A stretch of DNA of 64,000 bases from Bradyrhizobium arachidis (GCF_015291705.1 NZ_CP030050.1:6324001-6388000), one strand, 5' to 3'; shown: positions 18,836-28,402, counted from the stretch's first letter. The notes: a model not told the origin generated them from the letters alone. Program-made: numbers and translations.

Positions 18836-19339
18836 TCAGAGATCGGCCGGCGCAAGCAGCGCCGGCAAGGTGAGCTGGGCAAAGGGAAGGCACGCGGCGA
18901 CATCATCTTCGCCGTACCAGCGCGCCTCGTGAAGCAGATTCAGCGAGCCGAGCGTGCGCCCGCGCCAGCGCACGGGCATGTTGAGCACACTCTCGCAGCC
19001 GAGCGAAGCGATCAGCTCGTGATCGGAGAAGACGCTGCGCAGATCATCCCGCGTGCGGCCGATATAGGCCTCGCCGCGGTCGAGCACGGCTTCGGTCCAC
19101 GGCCCCGGCGCGAGGCGCTTGCGCCCGCCGGTCGGGTAAGGTCCGGGGAGATTGGAATAGATCCGCGCCGCTTCGCCGCTGTTGCCATCATAGGTCAGGA
19201 TCGTGAACAGCTTGTGCCCGATCGCCGACTTCACGGCCTGGTCCAGCGCCGCGAACAGCGCATCCGGCTGGTCCGCCCTGCCCTGCGCCGCCGCGACGGC
19301 GCAGAGGAGCGGATCGGCCTTGGATCTCGTCCGCGTCAT
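18836..19339 (-). CDS. GAF-domain protein
   Basis: This 167-aa protein is a single GAF domain, spanning about residues 25-160. GHKLFTILTYD, the PGPWTEAVLDRGEAYIG segment and CESVLNMPVRWRGRTLGSLNLL show the fold. It probably binds a small ligand. Its start overlaps the MFS stop by 4 bp (ATGA), so the two are translationally coupled; a ligand-sensing role in the same catabolic unit is inferred. Confidence 0.85.
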   Translation of the reverse strand: MTRTRSKADPLLCAVAAAQGRADQPDALFAALDQAVKSAIGHKLFTILTYDGNSGEAARIYSNLPGPYPTGGRKRLAPGPWTEAVLDRGEAYIGRTRDDLRSVFSDHELIASLGCESVLNMPVRWRGRTLGSLNLLHEARWYGEDDVAACLPFAQLTLPALLAPADL

Positions 19340-20691
19340 GCCACCTCACCCGCCGCGATCTCTTCCAGCGAGCGGCCGCGCGTCGGCACGCCCATCAGCA
19401 CGACGGTGACAGCTCCGAGCAGCAGCACGGTGGTGGTGACGCCGAACACGCCGCCAAAGCCGAAGTTCGGATAGAGATAGCCAACCAGAATCGGCGAGAC
19501 GATCGCGCCGATACGGCCGATCGCCGACGCAAGGCCTGCGCCCGTGGTCCTGACCGGCGTCGGGAACACCTCGGCGGTGTAGGCATAGACGCCCGCATAG
19601 GTACCGTTCATGAACAGCGACAGGAAGATTCCCGCCGCCATGATCTGCTGGTCGCTCTGCGCGAAGGCGAGCCCGAGCGCACTGACGCCGCCCAGCACCA
19701 TGTAGGTCGCGATCGTCGCCTGCCGGCCAATGCGCTCGTTGAAATACGCGGCGCTGAAATAGCCGGGGATCTGCGCACAATAGATCGCGATGGAATAGGC
19801 AAAGCTCTTGGTGATGCTCATGCCGTTCTGGACCAGCAGGCCGGGGATCCAGACGAAGAAGGAATAGTAGCTGAAGGTGATCGCAAGCCACATGATCCAG
19901 GTCATGATGGTGATGCGCGCCTGCCGGCCAGCGAGCAGCGCGGCGAAATTGGCGAGCAACGTCCCGCCGGCGGCCGGCACTGTTGCTTCGACGACCGGCT
20001 GCGGCAGGACATGACCCTCGCGCGCAAAGCCCGCCTCGATCCTGTCCAGCAAGGCTTCGGCTTCCTTGCCCCTGCCCCGGCTTTCGAGCCAGCGCGGCGA
20101 TTCCGGCAGCGACCGGCGCCACCACAGCAGCATGACGACCGGGACTGCGGTGATCACCAGCACGATACGCCAGCCGTTGTCGGAGGTCGGCACGATGAAG
20201 TAGCCGAGCAAGGCCGCGGCAACGAAGCCGAAGGAGAAGAAGCCGGCCAGAGCCCCGGTGAAGCTGCCGCGGTAACGCCGCGCCACGAATTCCGCGAGAT
20301 AAGGCGCGATGATCGCGCTTTCCGCGCCGGTGCCCATGCCCGCCACGACACGGGCGGCGAAGAAGGAAGGCCATGTGTCGACCGCCGCGCTGACGATGGA
20401 GGCCGCGCAATACAGCGCCAGCGCAGACATCATCACCGCGCGCCGGCCGATCAGGTCGCCCAACGTGCCCGCCAGCAACGCGCCGAACAGGAAACCGATA
20501 TAGGTGCTGCTGCCGAGCACGCCGATCTGGACGCTCGACAGATTCCAGGCCGTGCGCAGCACCGGCAGGATGAAAGCCAGCACCGCCGCGTCCATCGCGT
20601 CGAACATGTAGCCGAGCCCGCCCATCAGCAGCAGATGCGTGTGGAAGCGTGCGAACGGAAGGCGCTCAATGCGCGCCGATATCATCGACAT
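19336..20691 (-). CDS. MFS transporter, aromatic acid:H+ symporter-like
   Basis: This 451-aa carrier has about 12 membrane segments. GYMFDAMDAAVLAFILP in segment 1 and GTLGDLIGRRAVMMSALA in the loop after segment 2 match the sugar-porter and aromatic acid:H+ symporter groups. It heads an operon with the GAF and amidohydrolase genes and is divergent from a LysR gene, a usual layout for a regulated uptake and degradation unit. Tandem ATG codons at 20691 and 20685 leave the exact start open. Confidence 0.88.
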   Translation of the reverse strand: MSMISARIERLPFARFHTHLLLMGGLGYMFDAMDAAVLAFILPVLRTAWNLSSVQIGVLGSSTYIGFLFGALLAGTLGDLIGRRAVMMSALALYCAASIVSAAVDTWPSFFAARVVAGMGTGAESAIIAPYLAEFVARRYRGSFTGALAGFFSFGFVAAALLGYFIVPTSDNGWRIVLVITAVPVVMLLWWRRSLPESPRWLESRGRGKEAEALLDRIEAGFAREGHVLPQPVVEATVPAAGGTLLANFAALLAGRQARITIMTWIMWLAITFSYYSFFVWIPGLLVQNGMSITKSFAYSIAIYCAQIPGYFSAAYFNERIGRQATIATYMVLGGVSALGLAFAQSDQQIMAAGIFLSLFMNGTYAGVYAYTAEVFPTPVRTTGAGLASAIGRIGAIVSPILVGYLYPNFGFGGVFGVTTTVLLLGAVTVVLMGVPTRGRSLEEIAAGEVA

Positions 20692-20755
20692 GAAAGTCCC
20701 CCTGATTGTCACGGGCCCGGCGCGCCGCTCGGGTGCGAACCATAGACAAAGCAAT

Positions 20756-20769
20756 ATTATCGTCATAAT
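20756..20769. promoter_or_regulatory. Inverted repeat in the MFS/LysR divergent promoter
   Basis: ATTAT and ATAAT flank a 4-nt spacer inside an unusually AT-rich 110-bp gap between divergent genes. LysR-type regulators usually bind a T-N11-A dyad in such a gap, so this is a candidate operator. The assignment is inference. Confidence 0.4.
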
Positions 20770-20802
20770 TTATAATCATGATCTGATATATCACTGTGGT
20801 GA

Positions 20803-21726
20803 ATGTTCGTGTCGTTCCGCGCACTCGACCTCAATCTCCTGAAAGTCTTCGAGGCGCTGATGACAGAGGGCAGCGTCACGCGCGCGGCGAATGCGCTGCG
20901 AATGACCCAGCCGGCGGTGAGCAACGCGCTGACGCGGCTGCGGGACGCACTCGGCGATCCCCTGTTCGTGAGATCCGGCACCGGCATCCGCCCGACCCAG
21001 CGCGCCGTGGTGCTGTGGGAGCCGATCGGCGAGGCGCTGGAAAGCGTGCGCGGCGCGCTTGACGTGCAGGTGTTCGATCCCGCACGTGCGCAGACCGAAT
21101 TCAGCCTGTCGATGTCGGACTACGTGTCTTCGCTGGTGATGCCGAACCTGCTCGGCCATCTCGGCAAGATTGCGCCGAAGTCGCGCGTCCACACCGTGCC
21201 CAATACCGTCATCGAAATCGCCGACCAGCTCGAGGACAACAGGGTCGATTGCGTGCTCAGCGTCTATGTCAACGAGGCGCAGCAACCGGCCGCCATTCGC
21301 TCGCGCTTGCTATGGACCGTCGAGTATGCCTGCTTCATGCGGCGCGGTCATCCGCTCGCCGCCCAGAAACGGCTGAGCACGCGGACCTTCCTGAACGCGG
21401 GCCATGTCGACGTGAGCCTCGCGGGCAAGACCATGCCGTCCTACGACCTCTTCCTCGCCTCGCGCGGCCTGTCGCGCAACCTGGTCGCGACCGTCAATCA
21501 CTACAGCGCCGCCTACGAGGTCGTACGCCAGTCCGACCTGATCGCCGTGCTGCCGAGCGACCTGCGCTCGCAATCCCGCCATGCGCCATTCCTGCATGCC
21601 ATGCCGCTTCCGCTCAAGGCGCCGCCGCGCATCGTCAGCCTGTTCTGGCACCAGCGCAACGACACGGTGCCGGCCCAGCGCTGGCTGCGCGAGACCCTCG
21701 TCGAGATGTTCGCCGAGTCCGGCTGA
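20803..21726 (+). CDS. LysR-family transcriptional regulator
   Basis: This 307-aa protein has an N-terminal winged helix (LNLLKVFEALMTEGSVTRAA, then RMTQPAVSNALTRLRDALGD) and a C-terminal effector-binding domain from about residue 90. It resembles NodD/NahR-like LysR proteins, as in FDLNLLKVF-type starts. It is divergent from the MFS-GAF-amidohydrolase operon and most likely controls it in response to the imported compound. The effector cannot be deduced. Confidence 0.9.
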   Translation: MFVSFRALDLNLLKVFEALMTEGSVTRAANALRMTQPAVSNALTRLRDALGDPLFVRSGTGIRPTQRAVVLWEPIGEALESVRGALDVQVFDPARAQTEFSLSMSDYVSSLVMPNLLGHLGKIAPKSRVHTVPNTVIEIADQLEDNRVDCVLSVYVNEAQQPAAIRSRLLWTVEYACFMRRGHPLAAQKRLSTRTFLNAGHVDVSLAGKTMPSYDLFLASRGLSRNLVATVNHYSAAYEVVRQSDLIAVLPSDLRSQSRHAPFLHAMPLPLKAPPRIVSLFWHQRNDTVPAQRWLRETLVEMFAESG

Positions 21727-21874
21727 GCACGCGCGCGGGGCCCAATGCGCTCCAAAGAGGAAACGGTGCGTTTCTCGCGGCAACATTGTCGCACGGGCCG
21801 CCGCGGCCTAGCTCCACCCCAAACAATCCCTTCCACCGTGACACGCGCAAGCTGCGCCCATAGAGACCTCATCG

Positions 21875-22906
21875 ATGACCGCACCGCTCGAATTCGGACT
21901 GGATACTTTTGGCGACGTCACCAGGGACGCCTCCGGCGCCACGCTTGCGCATTCACAGGTGATCCGCAACGTCGTCGACGAAGCGGTGCTGGCGGACGAG
22001 CTCGGCCTCGATTTCATTGGGCTCGGCGAGCATCACCGCTCAGATTTTGCGGTCTCCTCGCCCGAGACCGTGCTGGCTGCGATCGCATCGCGCACGAAGC
22101 GCATCCATCTCGGCTCGGCCGTGACGGTGCTGAGCTCGGACGATCCGATCCGCGTGTTCCAGCGCTTTGCGACGCTGGATGCGCTCTCGAACGGACGCGC
22201 CGAGGTGATCCTCGGGCGCGGCTCGTTCACCGAATCCTTCCCGCTGTTCGGCTTCGACTTACGCAAATACGAGGAGCTGTTCGAGGAGAAGCTCGACCTG
22301 TTCGCCGCGCTGCTGCCGCAGCAGCCGGTGACCTGGCAGGGCAAGCTGCGTCCGCCGCTGAAGGATCAGCTGGTCTATCCGCCGGTCCAGAACGGCCGGC
22401 TCAAGACCTGGATCGGCGTCGGCGGCAGCCCGGAATCGGTGGTGCGCGCCGCCCATTACGACCTGCCCTTGATGCTCGCCATCATCGGCGGCGATCCCGC
22501 GCGCTTTGCGCCTTACGTCGATCTCTATCACCGCGCCTTCAAGGAGTTCGGCCGCCCCGCGCAGCCGATCGGGGTGCACTCGCCCGGCTACGTCGCCGAA
22601 ACCGACGCGCAGGCGCGCGAGGAGCTGTGGCCCGACTACAAGGCGATGCGCGACCGCATCGGCAAGGAGCGCGGCTGGCCGCCAATGGGCCGCGACGAGT
22701 TCGTCAGCGAGGCCGAGCACGGCTCGCTCTATGTCGGCTCACCGGAGACGGTGGCGCGGAAGATCGCGAAGACTGCCAAGGCGCTTCGTATCTCGCGCTT
22801 CCAGCTGAAATATTCCGCGGGGCCATTGCCGCACGAGAAGCTGATGAAGAGCATCGAGCTCTATGGGCGGAAGGTGGTGCCGATGGTGCGGGAGATGATG
22901 GAGTAG
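21875..22906 (+). CDS. Luciferase-like (LLM class) flavin-dependent oxidoreductase
   Basis: This 343-aa protein has the bacterial luciferase TIM-barrel fold. GLDFIGLGEHHRSDF marks the early motif, and LGSAVTVLSSDDPIRVFQRFATLD is typical of the group that uses FMNH2 or F420. Family members are monooxygenases acting on small organic compounds. It follows the LysR gene by about 150 bp on the same strand, so co-transcription is possible but not certain. Substrate unknown. Confidence 0.88.
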   Translation: MTAPLEFGLDTFGDVTRDASGATLAHSQVIRNVVDEAVLADELGLDFIGLGEHHRSDFAVSSPETVLAAIASRTKRIHLGSAVTVLSSDDPIRVFQRFATLDALSNGRAEVILGRGSFTESFPLFGFDLRKYEELFEEKLDLFAALLPQQPVTWQGKLRPPLKDQLVYPPVQNGRLKTWIGVGGSPESVVRAAHYDLPLMLAIIGGDPARFAPYVDLYHRAFKEFGRPAQPIGVHSPGYVAETDAQAREELWPDYKAMRDRIGKERGWPPMGRDEFVSEAEHGSLYVGSPETVARKIAKTAKALRISRFQLKYSAGPLPHEKLMKSIELYGRKVVPMVREMME

Positions 22907-22921
22907 CGATCGAGGCAGCCG

Positions 22922-23749
22922 CTACTTCATCAGCCCGAGCCGGCTCGCGCCGACATAGAGCGAGAGCACCGCGGCATTCGAGACGTTGAGGCTCTTGATC
23001 TCGCCGGGCATGTCGAGCCGCGCCACCACGCTGCAGGTCTCGCGGGTCAATTGCCTGAGGCCCTTGCCTTCGGCGCCCAGCACCAGCGCAAGCGGCTCGC
23101 GCAGTGCGACGTCCGAAAGGTTCTCGGTGCCCTCGCTGTCGAGGCCGACAGTCTGGAAGCCGCGTTCGTTCAGCGCGGTCAGCGCACGGGCGAGGTTTTG
23201 CACCGTCACCATCGGAACCAGCTCCAGCGCGCCCGAGGCGGCTTTCGCCAGCACGCCGGTCGCCTCCGGACTGTGGCGCGCGGTGGTGACGATCGCCTTG
23301 ACCGCGAAGGCCGCGGCCGAGCGCAGGATGGCGCCCACATTGTGCGGATCGGTGATCTGGTCGAGCACCAGCACCATGCCTTCCTGCTTCAGGGTCTCGA
23401 TATCAGGCGAAGGCAGCGGATCGGCTTCCGCGAGCAGGCCCTGATGCACGGCATCGGGCGACAGCAGACGGTCGATCTCCTGGGGCCGGACGATCTCGGG
23501 CGCAACACGGGTCTCGATGTTGTCTTCCGCGAGCCGCCGGGCGGCGTTCTCGGTCAGCGTCAGCTTACGGATCCGCCGCGCCGGATTAGCCAGCGCCATG
23601 GTGACGGTGTGCCAGCCGTACAGGATGACGGGCCCGTCGGGTCCCGAATCGCGGTCGCGCCAGGACGGGCGGCTGGCCGATTTTCCGGGCCGGTTGAAGG
23701 GCTTAGCCCCGCCACGCGGGCCTTTCGGTGCAAATTTTCGATCCTTCAT
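22922..23749 (-). CDS. rlmB: 23S rRNA 2'-O-methyltransferase, TrmH/RlmB family
   Basis: This 275-aa SPOUT methyltransferase has the three knot motifs: motif 1 DPHNVGAILRSAAAF, motif 2 LVLGAEGKGLRQLT and motif 3 IKSLNVSNAAVLSLY. The N-terminal substrate-binding domain begins at ILYGWHTV after a basic, Gly-rich tail of about 40 residues. RlmB methylates G2251 of 23S rRNA with SAM. Its close position to tRNA-Tyr is a common rhizobial arrangement. The paralogous tRNA methyltransferase TrmH is less likely because of the N-terminal domain. Confidence 0.88.
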   Translation of the reverse strand: MKDRKFAPKGPRGGAKPFNRPGKSASRPSWRDRDSGPDGPVILYGWHTVTMALANPARRIRKLTLTENAARRLAEDNIETRVAPEIVRPQEIDRLLSPDAVHQGLLAEADPLPSPDIETLKQEGMVLVLDQITDPHNVGAILRSAAAFAVKAIVTTARHSPEATGVLAKAASGALELVPMVTVQNLARALTALNERGFQTVGLDSEGTENLSDVALREPLALVLGAEGKGLRQLTRETCSVVARLDMPGEIKSLNVSNAAVLSLYVGASRLGLMK

Positions 23750-23956
23750 GGGCTCGCTTGTGTCACGGGTCCCGGAATATGGCAATTTGGGTGCGAATGG
23801 AGGCGATTTTAGCTGTTCGCCTCGGTTGACTTTGCCCCACCGCTTCGCCCATAAACGCGCCCGGTCGCGCCCCCATCCGGGCTGTCGCGGCCTTCACGTT
23901 CCATGGCCGTCTTCGGTCCGCCGGCAAGGTCCGGCCCGATTGTGCTGCCGTCGAGC

Positions 23957-24042
23957 GGGGGAGTGTCCCGAGTGGCAAAGGGAGCTGACTGTAAATCAGC
24001 CGCCTCATGGCTTCGCAGGTTCGAGTCCTGCCTCCCCCACCA
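23957..24042 (+). tRNA. tRNA-Tyr (anticodon GTA)
   Basis: This is a class II tRNA with a long variable arm. Acceptor GGGGGAG pairs with CTCCCCC, the anticodon loop holds GTA (CTGTAAA), and the T-arm has GGTTCGAGTCC. The ACCA end is encoded. Confidence 0.97.
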
Positions 24043-24235
24043 GCCTTCGCTCGCTTCGCGAGCTTCGGCCAGGCAAGCCATCCCAGCTCAACATAAAGCG
24101 AAGTGAACGAAGGCTGACGCGCCGCAGCCGACAGGCGTAGGCGGGCCATCACAACGCTGTACGGTTCACGCGCAAAAACAAAACGCCTGCCCGCATCGCG
24201 CGGACAGGCGCCTCGTCAACTCGACCGATCAGAGA

Positions 24236-24718
24236 TCAGTAATAGCGGCGCAGCACGCGATGGCCGCCGTAGTAGTACGGCGCGTAGCGATGGGCGTAGC
24301 CGTAGCGCGGACCATAGCCGTAATGCGTGCGCGGCAGGTAGCCGTAGCGCGGGCCGTAGCCGTAGCGATACGGACGGTAGTACGGGCGGTGATAGGGATA
24401 GGCGGCGGCGCGATAGCCATAGCCATAGCCGTAATTGGCGGGCGCAACGACCGCGTCCTCACGATAGGTCGGATACGGCGCGAAGGCGCCCGGGCCGGTA
24501 TAGGTCGGGCCCTGGTTGACGTAATAGTACTGCGTGGTCGGCTCGGCGAGGCGCTCAAAGGCGCCATAACCGTATCCATAACCACCGCAGCCGGTGTTGC
24601 AGCCGGAATAGACCGGTGCGACCGGCGCGCAGGTGGTGAAGCCGCAGGCCGCGGCAGGCGCGGTCGCGACGAACATCACGGCAGCCGCCGCGACCAGTCC
24701 CGAAATCATTTGACGCAT
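24236..24718 (-). CDS. Secreted Tyr/Gly-rich protein
   Basis: This 160-aa protein has a signal peptide (MISGLVAAAAVMFVATAPAAA) followed by a low-complexity region rich in Tyr, Gly, Arg and Pro. Repeats of YGYG, YRPY and GPRYGY fill the C-terminal two thirds. A short Cys-containing part (CGFTTCAPVAPVYSGCNTGC) follows the signal. It is probably periplasmic or surface-attached; no enzymatic motif is seen. The ATG at 24718 is preferred because it begins the signal peptide. Confidence 0.75.
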   Translation of the reverse strand: MRQMISGLVAAAAVMFVATAPAAACGFTTCAPVAPVYSGCNTGCGGYGYGYGAFERLAEPTTQYYYVNQGPTYTGPGAFAPYPTYREDAVVAPANYGYGYGYRAAAYPYHRPYYRPYRYGYGPRYGYLPRTHYGYGPRYGYAHRYAPYYYGGHRVLRRYY

Positions 24719-24761
24719 TACTCTCTCCTGTTGAATTCCGTCTTTTGGATTTTGACGTTTC

Positions 24762-25247
24762 TTAACCCGGCGGCCTGCCGGGAATGTTTGCACGCGGCCG
24801 CGGCCGATGAGGCCGCGGATGGCCGTTGAACTCGGGCGCGTAGATCACCGGCGGCGGATCGACCGGCACGTCCATCTGCGCCGGCAGCGGCGCCGATTGC
24901 GCGCCCCAGCTCTGGTGATAGCTCTCGGCGGGTTTTGGCAATTTGCGGTTCGCGGGCGGCTCGACCTCGAGCCGGCCATAGCCCGGGCGCAGGCCCAGCG
25001 TCGGATAATAATGACCGACGTCGTCGGGCTGCCGCTCGGCGATATAGCGCCCGCCATAGATGGTCGGCTGCACCTGGACGTTCTTGCCGAGGCCCCAGAC
25101 ACCTTCGACGACGCTGTAGGACGCGTCGATATTGTTGATGATGATCGGCACGCCGGGACGGCCGGGCACGACGATGTCGAAGCCGCCGCCGGCCAACGCC
25201 GTCGCGGGCAGTCCGATCAGAAAGGCGGCGAGCGCCATGGCGCGCAT
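24762..25247 (-). CDS. Secreted hypothetical protein
   Basis: This 161-aa protein has a signal peptide ending in ALAGG. A soluble part follows, with VPIIINNIDASYSVVEGVWGL, and the C terminus is Pro/Arg-rich. It is upstream of the Tyr-rich secreted protein with a short gap, on the same strand, so the two may be co-expressed envelope proteins. No family was recognised with confidence. Confidence 0.7.
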   Translation of the reverse strand: MRAMALAAFLIGLPATALAGGGFDIVVPGRPGVPIIINNIDASYSVVEGVWGLGKNVQVQPTIYGGRYIAERQPDDVGHYYPTLGLRPGYGRLEVEPPANRKLPKPAESYHQSWGAQSAPLPAQMDVPVDPPPVIYAPEFNGHPRPHRPRPRANIPGRPPG

Positions 25248-25562
25248 GAGGAGGTCCCGGTTATCCGGAACACAACCTAACCGATCGTGACACCGAGAGG
25301 GTTAAGGCCCGCTCACCAAATTCCGGTAAGCCTAATGTGTAAGGATTGTGCGCCGCTCAAATGCTGCAAAGCGGGCTAGCGAAGCGTTAACGGCGATCCA
25401 CCGGCCGCCCCAACGACGAACGCCGAGACCATGCGGATTGCTGGCACGAACTGCACATCCTCTGCGGGTTCACGTCGATGTGACGCAACCCACACGAAAC
25501 TGCGGAACCACCCCATCACCGGCACGCTTAGCAACCGTTGCAACCAACATGGAGTCAATGCC

Positions 25563-26039
25563 ATGACGAGCCTGAAACTGATCGGCGCGGCCGCGATAGC
25601 CGCATCCACACTTGCAGGCCCTGCAATGGGTCAATCATCCATCACCAATCCCGCCGCCTGCGAATCCATGTTCGCCAGCGCCAATTGCCTGAATGCGGGC
25701 GCCGGCAGCCCCTATGCCACCAGTCGCCAGGAGCGGCAATATCGGAGGACGGCCTATCGGCAGCAGAACCGCAACGACAGCGGCTTCTGGCCGGTCGACA
25801 CCGCAGGCGCAGTTGCGGGCGCTGCCGTCGGCACCGCTGCAGCCGTAGCTACGGCGCCGTTCCGCGGCTGGGGCAACTCCTATGCCTATGACACTTCCGG
25901 CGGCTATAACGGCAACTACAATCGCGGCGAGATGGGCTGGTACGGCAACTGGGATACCTACGCGGCCCGCAACGGCATCGTTTGCCGGCCCGGCACCTGG
26001 GTGAAGGGCGAGGACGGCCGCCGGCACATCTGCCAGTAA
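25563..26039 (+). CDS. Secreted Gly/Asn/Tyr-rich hypothetical protein
   Basis: This 158-aa protein has a signal peptide (MTSLKLIGAAAIAASTLAGPAMG). The middle includes DTAGAVAGAAVGTAAAVATAPF, a glycine-zipper-like hydrophobic stretch often found in outer-membrane or envelope proteins. The C-terminal part ends WVKGEDGRRHICQ, with two Cys residues that could form a disulphide. It is the last backbone gene before the tRNA-Thr break. Confidence 0.75.
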   Translation: MTSLKLIGAAAIAASTLAGPAMGQSSITNPAACESMFASANCLNAGAGSPYATSRQERQYRRTAYRQQNRNDSGFWPVDTAGAVAGAAVGTAAAVATAPFRGWGNSYAYDTSGGYNGNYNRGEMGWYGNWDTYAARNGIVCRPGTWVKGEDGRRHICQ

Positions 26040-26220
26040 CACATCTGCCAGTAAGGCGTCTCAATCGCGCGCGACAGAGCAGGCGGCCGAAAGGCCGCCT
26101 GTTTCCTATCCGCGATGCGCGTTGCGGGTTCTGGCACTTCCCGAGCAAGTCTGGTAATGCGGCGCGCGGGCGGGCGAACGCTCCGGCCCATGCCGGGCCC
26201 CGCCCCGGTTCCTCGGCGTC

Positions 26221-26257
26221 GCCGGCTTAGCTCAGCGGTAGAGCAGCGGTTTTGTAA
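26221..26257 (+). tRNA. tRNA-Thr (TGT), 5' half only, cut at the anticodon loop
   Basis: The acceptor strand GCCGGCT, D-arm GCTC-AGCGGTA-GAGC, anticodon 5' stem GCGGT and full loop TTTGTAA (anticodon TGT) are present. The sequence then changes to TTAGAATTCGGCG and the 3' stem, T-arm and acceptor are absent. The break falls exactly at the 3' edge of the anticodon loop. This is the left attachment site of an element whose integrase gene starts at 26430. Confidence 0.85.
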
Positions 26258-26429
26258 TTAGAATTCGGCGAATTTGGCGCTGTTTGGCTCGATCTTATCG
26301 CAATGATTTTAGCGGTGAAATTGCTGTTGATTCAGTAGTTTATAGTTCCGTTGAGCATCGGCTCGTGTATGGTTCGGTATGCCTCTATAAGGCCGCCGGA
26401 ATTACCCGGCCGGTTACCCGGACAAACCG

Positions 26430-27701
26430 ATGCTCCCCGCACAACACAAGCGCGCCGCTGCATTCATCAAGAATTTGAAAGCTACCGATGCCCGTCAGGA
26501 ACTACCTGACGACGCTGTGAGCGGCCTCTACCTCATTGTGCAGCCCTCTGGAGCGTTGTCCTGGGCGGTTCGGACCAAGCTGGACGGCAAGGCCGCCAAA
26601 GTCACCCTAGGCCGCTATGACGAAGAAGGCTCAGGCCTAGAGCGGATCGACCGACCGTCCAGCAAGCAAGTTCTAAACGTCACCGAAGCGCGGGCATTGG
26701 CCGAACGCGTGAAGGCTGATGCAAAACGCGGGCATGATCCACGCCAATCGAAAACCGAGCGCTTTAGCCTCGAATACTGGTTTGATGAATTCTTGAAAGC
26801 CGCCCGCTCAACCGGGTTCAAAGGCCGCCCGGTCAAAGCATCCACAGCGGACGAATATGACCGCATCATCAAAACGGACATCAAGCCGCATTGGAAGCAC
26901 GTCACGGACATTCGAGCACTCGACTATCGCGACGTTGAAAAGCTGATCGACAAACTTGATCCCGGTGCGCGACGAAACGCGTTTGCGCTCTTGTCTACAT
27001 TCTTCCGTTGGAAAGCCGTCATTCGCATCATCGGCCGCAACGTGATCGAACTTGCCCACTCGCCTCCTAAACCGCAAAGCCGCGACCGTGTTCTTTCACA
27101 CGATGAAATCAAAGCTGTGTGGAACGCCGCAACAGCCTGTGACTATCCATTCGGGGCATTGGTCAAACTGCTCTTGTTGACCGGTCAGCGACGCGACGAA
27201 ATCGCGAACCTGAAATGGTCCGAACTGTCTGACACGTTCGATACAATCACGTTCGAAGGATCGCGCACTAAGAACGGACGCGCTCATATTGTGCCGCTTC
27301 CGCAACTGGCAAGCGCGATTATCAAGACGCTGCCGCGAGTGGCAATATCACCCGACAAAATGTCCGATTACGTTTTCACAACGATCGGCACCACACCATT
27401 CAGCGGCTTCTCTAACGGAAAGATTGCCCTCGAAAAGCACTACAAACCGGCATTGCCGGATTGGCACCTCCATGATTTGCGTCGGACGGTTTCAACCGAA
27501 CTCGCAAAACTACGCGTAACACAGGAAGTGACTGAAGCGATTCTGAACCATAAAACGGGCAAAGTCAGCGGCGTAGCAGCGATCTACAATCGCTATGAAT
27601 ACGCCGATGAAAAGCGCGAAGCCTTGAACCTATGGGCAGATCGCTTGCAGGAAATCCTCATCGATCGTCCACGCCCAAGGCTTGTTGTGTCTCAAGGATG
27701 A
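26430..27701 (+). CDS. int: Tyrosine recombinase (integrase)
   Basis: This 423-aa integrase has an N-terminal DUF4102-like arm-binding domain (GLYLIVQPSGALSWAVRTKLDG), a SAM-like core-binding domain (residues ~115-215) and a C-terminal catalytic domain. Catalytic residues seen are Arg in TGQRRDEI (~249), HDLRR (~346), His in NHKTG (~372) and the nucleophile Tyr in YNRY (~386). It lies 170 bp from the broken tRNA-Thr, the usual attL position. It belongs to the P4-integrase group of tRNA-targeting recombinases. Confidence 0.94.
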   Translation: MLPAQHKRAAAFIKNLKATDARQELPDDAVSGLYLIVQPSGALSWAVRTKLDGKAAKVTLGRYDEEGSGLERIDRPSSKQVLNVTEARALAERVKADAKRGHDPRQSKTERFSLEYWFDEFLKAARSTGFKGRPVKASTADEYDRIIKTDIKPHWKHVTDIRALDYRDVEKLIDKLDPGARRNAFALLSTFFRWKAVIRIIGRNVIELAHSPPKPQSRDRVLSHDEIKAVWNAATACDYPFGALVKLLLLTGQRRDEIANLKWSELSDTFDTITFEGSRTKNGRAHIVPLPQLASAIIKTLPRVAISPDKMSDYVFTTIGTTPFSGFSNGKIALEKHYKPALPDWHLHDLRRTVSTELAKLRVTQEVTEAILNHKTGKVSGVAAIYNRYEYADEKREALNLWADRLQEILIDRPRPRLVVSQG

Positions 27702-27892
27702 ACTGGGCCGTCTACTTATTAACCGGCTGGCCGCCTGATGTCCGCTCAGCCCCCAACAGCGGCGGAAAAGCGGACATCTCCCGAGGTCGTTGAAGGGCCA
27801 TTTGCGGAACTTGCTGCACGTCCGAACCTTCCAGCTCGCGGGAAACAATCTCGCCAGCCTCCAATGACCCCCGTCATTAGATTGTCCGTTCT

Positions 27893-28402
27893 TTACTTTG
27901 GCGGCGTGGAACCATCAAACGGCGCAACCAGCGTGTTCTGAAACGCTATGAGTCGCCACGCACCGTCGCTTTCCTTCGACAGCACTCGCAGACTCAGTTC
28001 TTGGTGTGCCGGCAGCGTTTGCCCGTTTGCATTTACAAGGCCGCCAAGCTCGTTGGTAACATGAACAAGTGCGACGTCGGGCCGGACGAAACGTATTTTC
28101 ATTTTCAGGGTTTTGAGCGAAGCGTTCCTGGCTCTTGTTGCGAGGATAGCTGCGAGCTTGGCCTCAACATCGGTTGCGCCGTTTGCCGCCTCTCCGCGGA
28201 CGCTCACAAAATCGCCGTCCGGCGCATACATTCGAGTAGCTGCCTTCGCATCGTGATTGTTAAAGCCATTGGTCATTTCGGCCATGAGGTTCTTTATGGC
28301 TTCCTCATCATCAGAAGCGCCGATGTTCTGCGCGATGCTGAGCGCGATCAGCGGACCAACCAGGAGTACCGCAAGAATAGACAGGAGCGAAATGCGACGC
28401 AT
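27893..28402 (-). CDS. SnoaL-like (DUF4440/SgcJ) secreted protein
   Basis: This 169-aa protein has a signal peptide (MRRISLLSILAVLLVGPLIALSIA) and a cystatin-like alpha/beta barrel of the SnoaL superfamily. The pattern MTNGFNNHDAKAATRMYAPDGDFVSVRG is typical, as is the closing DGAWRLIAFQNT. It may be a periplasmic ligand-binding protein or a small isomerase; homologues are often uncharacterised. It is cargo of the integrative element. An inverted repeat GCCGCC/GGCGGC lies just upstream at about 28433-28464. Confidence 0.82.
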   Translation of the reverse strand: MRRISLLSILAVLLVGPLIALSIAQNIGASDDEEAIKNLMAEMTNGFNNHDAKAATRMYAPDGDFVSVRGEAANGATDVEAKLAAILATRARNASLKTLKMKIRFVRPDVALVHVTNELGGLVNANGQTLPAHQELSLRVLSKESDGAWRLIAFQNTLVAPFDGSTPPK

